From positions 24,351,693 through 24,415,692 of the forward strand of contig CM055071.1 of NCBI GenBank assembly GCA_029204045.2: a DNA stretch of 64,000 bases, in the 5' to 3' direction. This document shows positions 22,281 through 31,613 of the stretch, one piece after another. Both the position numbers and the translations under genes were made by a program. The notes under the pieces are model-generated. The model saw nothing but the letters and a program-made list of their open reading frames with translations, ran no database searches and was not told the origin of the DNA. Source of the stretch: Tillandsia leiboldiana (taxonomy: Eukaryota; Streptophyta; Magnoliopsida; Poales; Bromeliaceae). The number at the start of each line of letters is the position of its first letter. Within the stretch, counting starts at the first letter, position 1.

Positions 22281-22494
22281 CCTCGCCCGTGATGGATTAG
22301 TTTCCTTTGAGATCTGCGAGTATTTGTAGTACGAGGGACGCTCGTTGCGAATTCTGGCTCGTGAGATGAGAGAATTACGCAATTGGGCCATGCCGTACTG
22401 GTTGTTGTTGCTGAGGAGTAATCCCGGGAAGTGACGGTGACTTGGGAGCTGGAGACGGCGGTGTTGAGTACCTACCCTGGGTTTTTGAGACTCC
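22280..22494 (+). pseudogene. Integrase C-terminal remnant of Gy-F
   Basis: Frame pieces read NYAIGPCRTGC... and VTWELETAVLSTYPGFLR, matching the chromodomain-like end of Tekay/Del integrases (ELRNRxIPYVKVLW...EATWELExxMRxxYPxLF). Cut at 22499 by the nested element. Confidence 0.6.
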
Positions 22495-23380
22495 TTGTGT
22501 GTCACGCCCCGGGGGTTTCATTCAGCGGAAACAATCATCGAAAAAGGGGTTTGTTTTGCGTATAAATTTTTTTTGAAATCCTTTCTTCCCCAGAGCGTGC
22601 CCAGACCCGCCGCATACACAGATTCACTCTGCACACGGATAGAGTTTCCTCTGTATATGCACGGCGCCGCGGCTAATACAACATCCAATCACAGTCGTTT
22701 ATTTAATCACAACAGTTTCTAAACATGCATACACGTACAGAACTGAACAATTCTCACGGCCGATCAGTTGGAAAGGATAAATCCACAATGGTTAAAAACG
22801 ACGCCCACTCGGCGCCTAGATTTTGAAAAGCCAGTTTCGAAAACAACATAAAACCACAAGGTTTTGGAAACAGTGCCCACTCGACACTTAGGTTTTGAAA
22901 TCCGTATTCTAAAATCCATAAATCCACAGGGTTTTGAAAACGGTGCCCACACGACACCCAAGTATTGAAAACGATTTTCGCAATTTCTTTTTTTTTTTTT
23001 CCTTTTGAAATACGGCCGAACAGAGATAAGAAATTAACATCCACAGAGTAGAGTACCGACATCCACACCGACCCCACGAGGGTATCGAGAACCACACAAT
23101 AGTCCACAAGAAATAAATGAAATGCGACAGAAAGGGAAACACCGTCTGGGATCTCGAAGGACCCGAAAGCTCCTGACTCGGCCTCACTGTCGCCTAGCTC
23201 TCACCCCTGGAGGAACCTGTCACGGAGTGGGAAGTCAGTGACGCGATAATACCAAAATAAGCAGTAAAAGTAGTAAAGCCGACCGTCAGACGATCCGGAG
23301 CAACCACCCTCCCAAGAGGGGAAGGGAAACACGAACACCTGTAAAATCTGATCACATCGAGCATCTACTTCGACTGGTCG

Positions 23381-23560
23381 CACCGCTCATGAAGAGCCAC
23401 CGCTCATGAAGAGCCACCGCTCATACAGAGCCACCGCTCATGAAGAGCCACCGCTCATAAAGAACCACCGCTCATGAAGAGCCACCGCTCATGAAGAGCC
23501 ACCGCTCATGAAGAGCCGCCGCTCATAAAGAGCCCCCGCTCATATAGAGCCACCACTCGC
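23381..23560 (-). repeat. 18-bp minisatellite, about 10 units
   Basis: Plus-strand unit CACCGCTCATGAAGAGCC. GCTC and GAGC within each unit can pair. Units differ at one or two bases (ATACAGAGC, ATAAAGAAC, ATATAGAGC). Confidence 0.9.
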
Positions 23561-24187
23561 ACCTCGGCGCCTCAAACCCCCCACCTGCGGGGGCCCCCAC
23601 TACGTCACCTCGTGGGTTTACACGGGTCATGGACCACTTTTCCGGAAAAGCGCACCCTTTGCGGTGGCCAAACCATGGGTGCGCGTGCTGCTGCCTCGAG
23701 CAAAGTAACAGACAATACCAACAGTACTCAGTAATAAAACCATAACCGCTATCACGTTAGCAACATAAATGTATAATTTAATTTAAACGACTACAGCTGT
23801 CTACAACTCGATGCTAAGTCCCAAAATAAAACCCACCTCAACCACGTCGGAGGAGTCGTGCGGACGCTCCACTAAAATATCCTCGCCGGGTGCCCGAACA
23901 GCTACAGTAAGAAAAGATGGTTAAAGAGACATCATCGTGGTTAAAAACACTCAAAAACGGGGCGAAACGGGCTAAAAACGGAGCTTCTGGACCCTTTTTT
24001 GAAGATCGGTGCACGGGTCATGGCGTGGACCGGGTCCACGACCAAACGCGGCCACAGCGCGGGCCAGGAGCACACTTCAGCAATGGACCACGGCGCCCTG
24101 GGCCGGGCCGCGCACGGGTACGGGCGCGCACCGGGTCCACGGCCTCCTGCTGCGGTGGCGAGCACCGGGTGCACGCCCAGGGATGCA

Positions 24188-24448
24188 CCGCGCGGCCTGG
24201 CGCACCCCTCTGTGCACCGGGTCTGCGGCCCCGGGCTGCGCAGTCGTGCGCTGGGTGCACGCCGGCCCGGTGGACCGCGCGGCCTGGCGAACAGCCTTGT
24301 GCGCCGGGTCTGCGCCCCCGGGCCGCGAAGGCGTGCGCCGGGTGCACGCCGGCCCGGTGGACCGCGCGGCCTGGCGCACAGCCTTGTGCGCCGGGTCTGC
24401 GCCCCTTGGGCCGCGGGGCGTGCGCCGGGTGCACACGGGTGTGTGGAC
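24188..24448 (-). repeat. 87-bp GC-rich tandem repeat, 3 units
   Basis: Units begin CCGCGCGGCCTGGCG at about 24188, 24275 and 24362. The length is a multiple of three, so frames stay open through it. Chance ORFs only. Confidence 0.8.
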
Positions 24449-25283
24449 CGCGGCCAGAAATCCCCAAACGTGAACAGTATTCCCCCGATTTCGGCTCCGG
24501 TTGCGACCCCGCGATCACGGCGGCTCCGGCGATGACCCCGTGAACACGGTGACGGCGGCGGCGGCCTCCCGTTTACCCACGGCGGCGGCAGCCTCCCGTT
24601 TGGTCCCCAATTCGCCTCGCACGCAACGCGACAGGAAAGGAAACCCCACACCGCAAAATCCGAAAGACCCGAATCGCTCACCTCGTTTTCGCCCGTAAGG
24701 GAGGAAGGAGGAGGATCGTCCCGCTCTCGTCACCTCGGTTCTTCACGCCAACCGATGGAGGGGAAAAAGCTAGGGTCGGGCTCCTCGCACGCGCTCGGGT
24801 GGAAACTACGCACCGAAAAGGAAAGTGGGAACCAACCCTACGCCCCCAACCAAAGATATAAATGATCGCACGAGTGAGAATGGGGGGGGCGGGATTGCAC
24901 CCTAAAACCCTAGACTCGAAATTTAGCGATCGGGTGCGGATCAGGGTCCACTTACCTCGAAAAGCGTGCCGATCTCCCGCACGCTTTCTGATGCACCCAG
25001 GACCGCTGGTTTACCTCGAAAAGCGTGCCGATCGCCCGCACGCATTTCGATGCACCCGGAACTGCTGGTAACCTTCCGAAATTTATTCTGGGAGATCCCG
25101 GGGTCGGAATTCGAATCCTATCGCGCCACCGTTCTCCGTTTCGCGAGCTTTATTGCCTAAAAATATCCGCGAGCCCCGACGGTCTGCCCAGAAACAAAGA
25201 ATTATTAGCCTGCCCTCCGGACCCCAAAAAGGGTTGCAGAAAAACTAAAAAAAATGAAAACCCTTTTACGTGTGGTTACTACA

Positions 25284-25319
25284 CCACTCACCTCTTAAAA
25301 CGAGTTTCGTCCTCGAAAC
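25284..25319 (-). promoter_or_regulatory. Polypurine region of nested element
   Basis: The minus strand reads GAGGACGAAACTCG, then AAGAGGTGAGTGG directly before the LTR start. It is the usual pre-LTR phrase of plant gypsy elements, with a weak purine tract. Confidence 0.65.
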
Positions 25320-25993
25320 TCAACCCTGGGTCACGGTGAAAAGGTTGGGGTAGCACTCCCTCATTTTTGACTCCAGCTCCCACGTCGCTTCTCGCTCCTC
25401 ATGGTTGCTCCAGAGCACCTTCACGTAGGGAATGGCTCGGTTTCGCAACGATTTGCTCTCCTTTGCTAGGATTCTCACAGGGGTTTCCTCGAAGCTTAGG
25501 TCTTCCTTAAGTTCGAGTGCAGAGACGTCCAGAACGTGTGATGGGTCGGAAAGGTACTTCCGGAGCATGGACACGTGGAATTCATCGTGGACTCGGTCGA
25601 GGTTTGGTGGTAGGGCAAGACGGTATGCCACTGGGCCAATGCGCTCCAAGATCTCGAACGGTCCCACAAACCGTGGGCTCAGCTTGCCCTTCAGCCCGGA
25701 ACGCTTGATTCCTCTGGATGGTGAGACCCGCAAAACACGTGCTCTCCCACTTGGAATTCCAAGTCGCGGCGCCTCTGGTCTGCGTAGCTCTTCTGTCGGC
25801 TTTGGGCGGTCAGTAAACGCTGCTTGATGAGGCGTACCTTTTCTTCAGTTTCTTCCACTAAGTCGGGTCCCAAGAACTTCCGTTCTCCCAAATCATCCCA
25901 ACAGATTGGGGATCGGCAGCGCCTCCCGTATAAGGCTTCGTAGGGCGCCATCTGTATGCTAGCCTGATAGCTGTTGTTGTAAGCGAGTTCCAC
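25320..25993 (-). pseudogene. Integrase C-terminal half with chromodomain-like tail
   Basis: Two overlapping minus-strand frames, joined by one frame shift near 25710-25720. Frame 25993-25694 reads ELAYNNSYQASIQMAPYEAL, YGRRCRSPICW, then RQKSYADQRRRDLEFQVGE. Frame 25733-25320 continues RVSPSRGIKRSGLKGKLSPR, FVGPFEILERIGPVAYRLAL, FHVSMLRKYLSDPSHVL, then VRILAKESKSLRNR, VKVLWSNHEEREATWELES. This is the usual integrase end of Tekay/Del-type chromoviruses, with the chromodomain-like segment last. Function would be cDNA integration. Broken and without its N-terminal partners. Confidence 0.88.
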
Positions 25994-26353
25994 TAGAGGA
26001 AGGTAGCGTGCCCAACCTTACCCCCAGTCAAGTACACGGGCGCGAAGCAGGTCTTCGAAAGTCTATATCACTCGCTCCGACTGTCCGTCCGTCTGGGGAT
26101 GGAAGGCTGTGCTGAACTGTAGCTTGGTCCCCATGGCCCGCTGTAGACTCTACCAGAACTTTGAGACAAAGCGCGTGTCTCTATCCAAGGTGATCGATGC
26201 CGGCACTCCATGTAGCCTCACGATCTCGCTGATGTAGACTTGAGCTAACCGCTCTCGGGTCCCAAGGTTTTCTTGCTGATTTCCGGACGATCCGACCGTC
26301 GGATCAGCAAACAGTCTATACCATTTCCACTCGATTCGATAGGATGGTCGCAC
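25994..26353 (-). pseudogene. Integrase catalytic core fragment
   Basis: The minus strand reads ERLAQVYISEIVRLHGVPAS, ITLDRDTRFVSKFW, then after a stop SLQRAMGTKLQFSTAFHPQT, DGQSERVI, another stop, and further to YLPLVELAYNNSY. The middle Asp (LDRDTRF) and the Glu (DGQSERVI) of the DDE triad are visible. The first Asp segment is lost at the 5' junction. At least three stops. Confidence 0.85.
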
Positions 26354-26552
26354 TTGCGACCTCAGATTTCCGAGATCAGACTCGGATCAGAAAGGCGGAA
26401 ATTTGTGCATCGGAAACTGTGCAATTCACGCACCGGTATGCAAATCACTAAGGTTAGATCTGCTTCCTCGCCCGCAAGCACACTAGAATTTCTCGAGTGC
26501 TATCGAAATGCGTGCGGGCGATCGGCATGCTTTTCGAGGTAAACCAGCGGTC
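26354..26552. other. Rearranged junction in nested element
   Basis: No pol or LTR similarity was recognised in 26354-26507. From 26508 an inverted copy of LTR sequence starts, forming the inverted repeat 26508-26668. Confidence 0.5.
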
Positions 26553-26668
26553 CCAGGTGCAGATCAGGGTCCACTTACCTCGAAAAGCGTGCCGATCTCC
26601 CGCACGCTTTCTGATGCACCCGGGACCGCTGGTTTACCTCGAAAAGCGTGCCGATCGCCCGCACGCAT
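26508..26668. repeat. Imperfect inverted repeat of LTR sequence
   Basis: GTGCGGGCGATCGGCATGCT ... GGTAAACCAGCGGTCCCAGG (26510-26557) is the reverse complement of 26618-26665 with a few mismatches. It could fold into a ~48-bp stem. Confidence 0.8.
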
Positions 26669-26907
26669 TTTGATGCACCCGGAACTACTGGTAACCTTCC
26701 GAAATTTATTCTCGGAGATCCCGGGGTCGGAATTCGAATCCGATCGCGCCACCGTTCTCCGTTTCGCGAGCTTTATTGCCTAAAAATACCCGCGAGCCCC
26801 GACGGTGTACCCAGAAACAAAGAATTATTAGCCCGCCCTCCGGACCCCAAAAAGGGTTGCGGAAAAACTAAAAAAAATGAAAACCCTTTTTACGTGTGGT
26901 TACTACA
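26553..26907 (-). repeat. Truncated 5' LTR of nested element
   Basis: Matches 24931-25283 with few differences, and ends TTACTACA followed by TSD TTGTG. Confidence 0.9.
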
Positions 26908-26946
26908 TTGTGAGTTGCTTTAGTTTTGAGGATGAAACTTTCTTTT

Positions 26947-26958
26947 AGTGGGGGAGGA
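26947..26958 (+). promoter_or_regulatory. Polypurine tract of Gy-F
   Basis: AGTGGGGGAGGA is directly before the LTR start TGTGGTGACCC; identical to the tract at 12334. Confidence 0.88.
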
Positions 26959-27910
26959 TGTGGTGACCCGGATCCCTGCAAGGCTTCTACAGGGTGATCA
27001 GCAGCTTTTGGAGACCTATGTGGCGTGTCGGAGGTGTTTCTGCACCAATTTGGACACAAGTGATGGACTTCGGGTGTAAAATAGATCACATGGGTAATTA
27101 GAGGCCCCCGTCGATTGTGTAGAAGCGGTTTCGCGCGAATCGGTCATCAAAATTGGACTCAGTGCGGAATTTGGATTAAAAACGCCCTTCCGGATGCCTT
27201 CAACAAATTTTGGGATTAGAATTTGGCAAATCGGACAACGGATTTGGATTCAGCGCGCGAAAACGGTGAAAATGGGCTATTTACTTGTATTTTTCGGAGC
27301 CCGGATGAGAAAACACGGATTTCGAGGCATGGAACACTGTTCCGGCGGCCGGAGGGCAGCGCCGGCGACGCGGGCAGCGGCGTAGCGCGGCGGCGGGCAG
27401 CGGCGCTAGGCGCTCGGTCCACGGGGCAGGCGTGCACCGCGGGAGGGACGCGTGGCGGCCCGGGAGTGGCGGGCGCACGCGCGCGCGGTCCATGGGACGA
27501 GCGGCCTGGTGCATGGACCGGCGGGGGACAGGTGGTAGCGTGTGGTTGGAGAGGTGGTGTGCGCGCGGTCCACGCAAGGAGCGGAGCAGTGGCCGGGGCA
27601 GGTGGTCGTACGCCCGGGGCAGGTGGCCGTACGCGCGGGTCAGCCGGGCGACGTGCGCGGGGCAGGCGCGAGGGTGCCACGCGGCGCGGCCGGGGTGGGC
27701 GGCGCCGCTGTTTGCTGTTGGAGCGCGGGCGACGTGGCGCAGCGCGGATGGCGGAGGTTGCTGTTTGCTGTTTTGGGGTGACGTGGCAGCATCTGGTGGC
27801 TTCGGGCGCTGATGGACGGCCGGATTCGGGCGCACTGTGCGCGCCCGAATAAGTTCAGGCGCCCGAAAGTTGGGACCCATTTGGTATTAACTGATTTGTT
27901 CAGTTTTGGC

Positions 27911-27919
27911 TATAAATAC
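27911..27919 (+). promoter_or_regulatory. TATA box of Gy-F 3' LTR
   Basis: TATAAATAC after the GC-rich U3, about 263 bp before the donor GAGAG|GTAAGG. Confidence 0.7.
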
Positions 27920-28181
27920 CTCCCTTTGGCCTGCGGTTTGAGGCTTTTCCCGAGCTCCCCTCTCTATGAAACCTTAAGCAAAGTTGTTCATCTTCCTGTG
28001 GAGCATCTCGTGGTGAAGTTTGGGAATTTTTGGTGGCACGCACTTCGAGGTATGCGGCATTTCGACGCAGTGCGACTTTCCTTCACCGGTGATCCCCTTC
28101 GTCGTGTTTTGGTGCGCAGGCTCCATTGGCTTACTCAGACCATCGTTTTCGACAATTTTTGCGGCAGCGCGTTCACGAGAG

Positions 28182-28608
28182 GTAAGGCTTCGTTTTTCAT
28201 GTTGATCACTTCTCCGCATTTCGATTTTTTGGCACAGTTCCCGAGGCATCTCTGAGCCACTGTTTTGCTGGTGGATTTTTGGACAGCGGAGGCTTGTTGG
28301 ATTTTTATCTCTACGCTTGTGCATCGGAATGAGGCGATTGAAGAGTCGATTGATATCTACTCTTCGAGAGGATCGCACCCGTATTTTTATTGGATTTTTA
28401 GGAGGTCATTACGAGGGTGAGAATTAAGCTTCTTTGCTGCCTTTTTTTCAGCAGAACTGTGTTCTTGAGGGAATGGCTTCCTACGTTGTCCGAATTGTTT
28501 CTTGGCCTACAGGTATCGGAACGGGGCGTTTAAATAGTCGATCTGGGGCTACTCGTCGCGAGGATCGCAACCGTGATTTTTTTGGAATTTTTGGAGGTCT
28601 GTATATAG
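28182..28608 (+). other. Candidate leader introns 1-2 and exons 2-3, Gy-F 3' LTR
   Basis: Donor GAGAG|GTAAGG at 28181/28182, acceptor GGACAG| at 28286, donor GAGG|GTGA at 28416/28417, acceptor CTACAG| at 28512, donor ATATAG|GTGA at 28608/28609. Intron 1 is 105 bp, exon 2 130 nt, intron 2 96 bp, exon 3 96 nt. Confidence 0.5.
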
Positions 28609-30038
28609 GTGAAAAGGCTACCCTATATGATTAATTATCATGCCATGTTAGCACATAACCTTTTATGAGGCTGGTTTATGCAATGGGATAGGATTATATA
28701 GTTATGTGCAGGTTCTACTCTGAGGAGCGATCATGGATCGAGGATTATGGACAGGTATAGTCATTGATAATTTTGGCATTAGGTTCATTTTCTTTATTCT
28801 TCCTTGAGGACAAAAGCATGCTTGTATGGACACGTAGTTAGGCCATCTTTTACTGCTGCACTACATTTGGGACTTGACTTAGGAGAAACCATCTTTGCTT
28901 CTTTTCTCCTTTTTGTCAGTCATGGTTCATGTTGCTTGGGTTCGAGCAGGGATTTGCGATAGTGTAGCTGGGATTCTGGTGTCGGGGACAGGTTGTACCA
29001 GATTGTGGTAGGCAGGGTTTCCGGCGACCGCGAATATTGGGCGGTTGGCCGGGTGTGGGTTGTTGCACCAGGTTGTGGTTTGTGGGGTATTGCGGCAACC
29101 GCGGAGATTGGGCGGTTGACCGGAGGTTGCTTATGCATCAGATTGGGTATCAGGTTCCTTTAGTGGATGGAGTTTCCCACTTATTGTTTACTGTTGCATC
29201 AGATTAGGGATTGGGTTTCCCTTTAGTGGATGGGTTTTCCCACTTGATCAGAGTCGTGATCCAGTCCTGCTATACGGTGATACTTGTTACAGTGATACTT
29301 TACTCGTGAGGGTCGCTTCCCTCGAGTGCCACTCCGGAGTAGGCTTTAGACCGTGTTGGGTTCCGATCAGACCGTGTTGGGTTCCGGTCATTTGGACAGT
29401 GGAGATACTGAGTTCGTGAGATTGATGACAGAGCAGGCAGTACCAGATTTTATACCGGTTCATTCGATTAGGTTTGTTCGGTCAGGTACTTTTATTGTTG
29501 CACTCGTGCCTAGGGGCTGAGTGGAGTCTAGTAGCTGTGTTTAGACCAGTGCTAGTGTTGTTGGGAGCCGTTTGGTTTGACGGTGGTCCCGTGTCGTTGT
29601 GAGTACTTTGACCGTTGTGTGAGAGGTTGAGCATCTTGAGTCTATCCGTTTTGAGAGAGCGTGGATTTCGACTATAGCCTGCATGAGCCACTATTCGATA
29701 GCGAGTTAGTCCATTGGGACACCCTACGTAATTCCTGCCCGTCAGCGGGAGGTGGTTGTAGGTGGGCACAGGTTTGACTGGACCCGATGTGGCAGTCAGC
29801 TCGATTGGGTCGATTGAGCACCTCGTGTGCGAGGGTTGCATATCTTTGTCAGAGTTTTCCCATTTAAGCATTTAGATAGAGGCATGGTAGCTGTAGAGTG
29901 TCTCCATCTTCTTCTTTCAGTTTTACTGCATTGGTTATCTTTTACCTCTAGTGGACTTGGTGGGCAGATCGTCGGACCTGGTGGCGATATCCACTGAGAA
30001 TTCCCTTTTTGGTGTAGTTCTCACACCCATTGGGGGTT

Positions 30039-30067
30039 CCCCCCCCCCCCCCCCCCCCCCCCCCCCC
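30039..30067 (+). repeat. Homopolymer run of 29 C
   Basis: The related LTR has a short mixed G/C tract here (about 381-395 on the other strand). Length is unreliable in assemblies. Confidence 0.9.
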
Positions 30068-30529
30068 GTTTTTTGTCCCTTCTCTCCTTTGTTTTGCAGA
30101 GTCTTAGCGGATGTTGCTGATTCTGCGGTTGCTGTTCGAGGCGAGGGAGTCGCGAGCTAGATCCCTACCTATCTTTGGAGAGTAGCGGTACCCCTTTCAG
30201 AGGTGATCTTCAGTACAGTCGGTAGATCAGTATTTTTATTTTCTCTTTGAGAGACTGAGGTTTTGTGAGGATCTGACTTGTACTGAGAGTCTGTACACTG
30301 ATGTGTTACGGAATTTGAGTTGGCGTAGTTTCGTGAAAGGTTCAAGTCTTGAAGATTGAAGGTGAAGAAAGTTGGATCATTTAACTCAATCTCAAGAAAG
30401 AAGAATTCAAAAGGATCAGGTATGTTTAACTAAAGATTATTGGTGATCTGAATACTTCTTGTAGTGTAGAAACACCTGGAAGAGTTTTTAACTGCATAAA
30501 AATCAAAAACTGGTGTTCGGACATGTTCA

Positions 30530-30765
30530 GGATCCGGATCAGAGCCAGCAGTCCGGATCCCGAAGGTTGTTGTTTCATACATTACTTCAATCCGGATCGC
30601 AGCATCTCACGATCCGGATCCCGAACGTTGAGTTCTCAGAATTGTATGAACGATCCGGATCAGACATTCCGATCCGGATCCCGAACGTTTGTTTTTCTGG
30701 AAACCGTCTTTCTTGCTACTGCAATCCGGATCGCCCAAATCCGATCTGGATCGCCGTCCGTAAAA
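30530..30765 (+). promoter_or_regulatory. Palindrome array in S-A LTR
   Basis: Paired GATCCGGATC motifs, the second of each pair extended as GATCCGGATCCCGAACG, in ~60-70-bp units. Sireviruses are known for repeated palindromic motifs in LTRs; this sequence version was read directly. Confidence 0.75.
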
Positions 30766-30818
30766 ATTCCAGATTTGTTAGGTTTTTGATTCTTATCTCC
30801 TTCCAAATGTTTCTAACC

Positions 30819-30827
30819 TATAAATAG
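30819..30827 (+). promoter_or_regulatory. TATA box of S-A LTR
   Basis: TATAAATAG; conserved at 35519, 58643 and, on the minus strand, 46927-46919. Confidence 0.8.
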
Positions 30828-31582
30828 ACCCTATGACTCTTTTTCTAGGGTTAATCCAAAATAGCCGTCATATTCATATATCATTTTATACGGCCTAGAT
30901 CCACATATAGAGAAGAAAGGAAATCATTAGAGAATACTCTATGTTTCTTCATCTATATTGATTAGTTTGATTCTAGGTTTTCATACTCACATATTGAGTT
31001 GAATCAAACTAATGAATACTTAGATGGTATTTCCGATCTATCTTTGATCTAAGTATTCGGCGGATCATCACCACCCAAAAACAACGATTTCCCCAAAATC
31101 GGCGCGTGGATTCGCGTGTCCTTGTGGATTCAAGGTTCAACCGCTCTCGTGGATTCGGAGCGAGGCACGTTCGTGGATTCGAAGGGTGCTATTGGGTGCA
31201 GACCGTGGATTCGGTCGGACGTCGTGGATTTGACGTTGGACGCCGTTGATTCGGCGTTGGGCGCAGATCGTGGATTCGAGAAGCGTCGCGGAGCGAGCGG
31301 AGAAGATCCTCTAGGAGCGTATGGTAAAGGTTGAGTCGTAAGTGTGTACGGTAAATCACCTTGTACGTGTTTTAATTCTAGTGGATTTCTGCCGTGTTAT
31401 CGGTCCCGTGGTTTTTTACTCCGGTGATGGAGTTTTCCACGTAAAAATCTTGCGTGTTATTTTTATTTCCACATTGGGTTTTTATCGCAACGATTTTTGA
31501 GTGTTTATATGTTTACACCTATTCACCCCCCTCTAGGTGTTTTTTCCCCTATTTAGATCTACATTACATATAACCCAACAAG

Positions 31583-31594
31583 TGGTATCGGAGC
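31583..31594 (+). promoter_or_regulatory. Primer-binding site of S-A
   Basis: TGGTATCGGAGC, one change from TGGTATCAGAGC, 2 bp after the LTR. Confidence 0.85.
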
Positions 31595-31613
31595 GGGAAT
31601 AGGGTTGTAAACA

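Larger units (their letters stand above)
22500..25283 (-). repeat. 3' LTR of nested chromovirus-like element, 2784 bp
   Basis: The minus strand starts TGTAGTAACCACACG (25283) and ends GGGGCGTGACA (22500). It contains an 18-bp minisatellite (23381-23560), an 87-bp repeat (24188-24448) and, near the end, a possible stem of GCATATACAGA with TCTGTGTATGC (about 22613-22662). GC-rich frames such as 24681-23941 are chance ORFs. Confidence 0.9.
22495..26912 (-). mobile_element. Nested chromovirus-like gypsy element with TSD TTGTG
   Basis: TTGTG at 22495-22499 and 26908-26912 flanks a unit of: complete 3' LTR (22500-25283), integrase part of pol, and a short 5' LTR remnant (26553-26907) ending at the same terminus TACA. 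Removing it rejoins Gy-F: ...GAGACTCC TTGTG AGTTGC...GGATGAAACTTTC and the polypurine tract. Gag, protease, RT and most of the 5' LTR are deleted, with a rearranged junction at 26354-26552. Confidence 0.92.
12346..30303 (+). mobile_element. Gy-F: plus-strand Tekay/Del-like gypsy element with two nested insertions
   Basis: 5' LTR 12346-15402 continues at 18876-19809 (split by a solo LTR). The interior runs 19810-22499 and resumes at 26913-26958 after a nested element. The 3' LTR is 26959-30303, cut by S-A. The interior shows gag, protease, RT, RNase H and integrase C-terminal traces in the right order, all decayed. The ~470 bp containing the primer site are missing at 19809/19810. Because Gy-H ends in a polypurine tract directly before the same 5' LTR, Gy-H and Gy-F form an interior-LTR-interior-LTR series, as left by unequal recombination between LTRs. 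The lineage call is from the family resemblance of the integrase tail and the long LTRs. Confidence 0.75.
26959..30303 (+). repeat. Gy-F 3' LTR, 3' end cut by S-A
   Basis: Starts TGTGGTGACCCGGATCC. GC-rich U3, TATA at 27911. Candidate exon 1 ends at 28181, exon 2 is 28287-28416 and exon 3 is 28513-28608. It matches the other LTRs up to GTACACTGATG (30303), where a copia LTR begins. The last ~240 bp, including the U5 hairpin, are missing. A 29-base C run lies at 30039-30067. Confidence 0.85.
30304..31580 (+). repeat. S-A 5' LTR, 1277 bp
   Basis: TGTTACGGAATTTG ... ATATAACCCAACA. It carries an array of GATCCGGATC-type palindromes (about 30530-30760), TATAAATAG at 30819, and a CpG-rich block of GTGGATTCG repeats (31104-31285) before U5. 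Confidence 0.93.

Noticed and set aside
22680..22760. Host promoter or gene near 22.5-23.0 kb
   Set aside because: Entirely within the nested element LTR.
23381..23560. Possible CRISPR-like array
   Set aside because: Contiguous 18-bp minisatellite without spacers, in plant DNA.
23917..24681. Overlapping ORFs of 150-250 codons on both strands
   Set aside because: GC-rich LTR with an 87-bp repeat (multiple of three). No domain recognised.
30299..30303. Target site duplication for S-A (TGATG)
   Set aside because: No right partner was found; the element is truncated.
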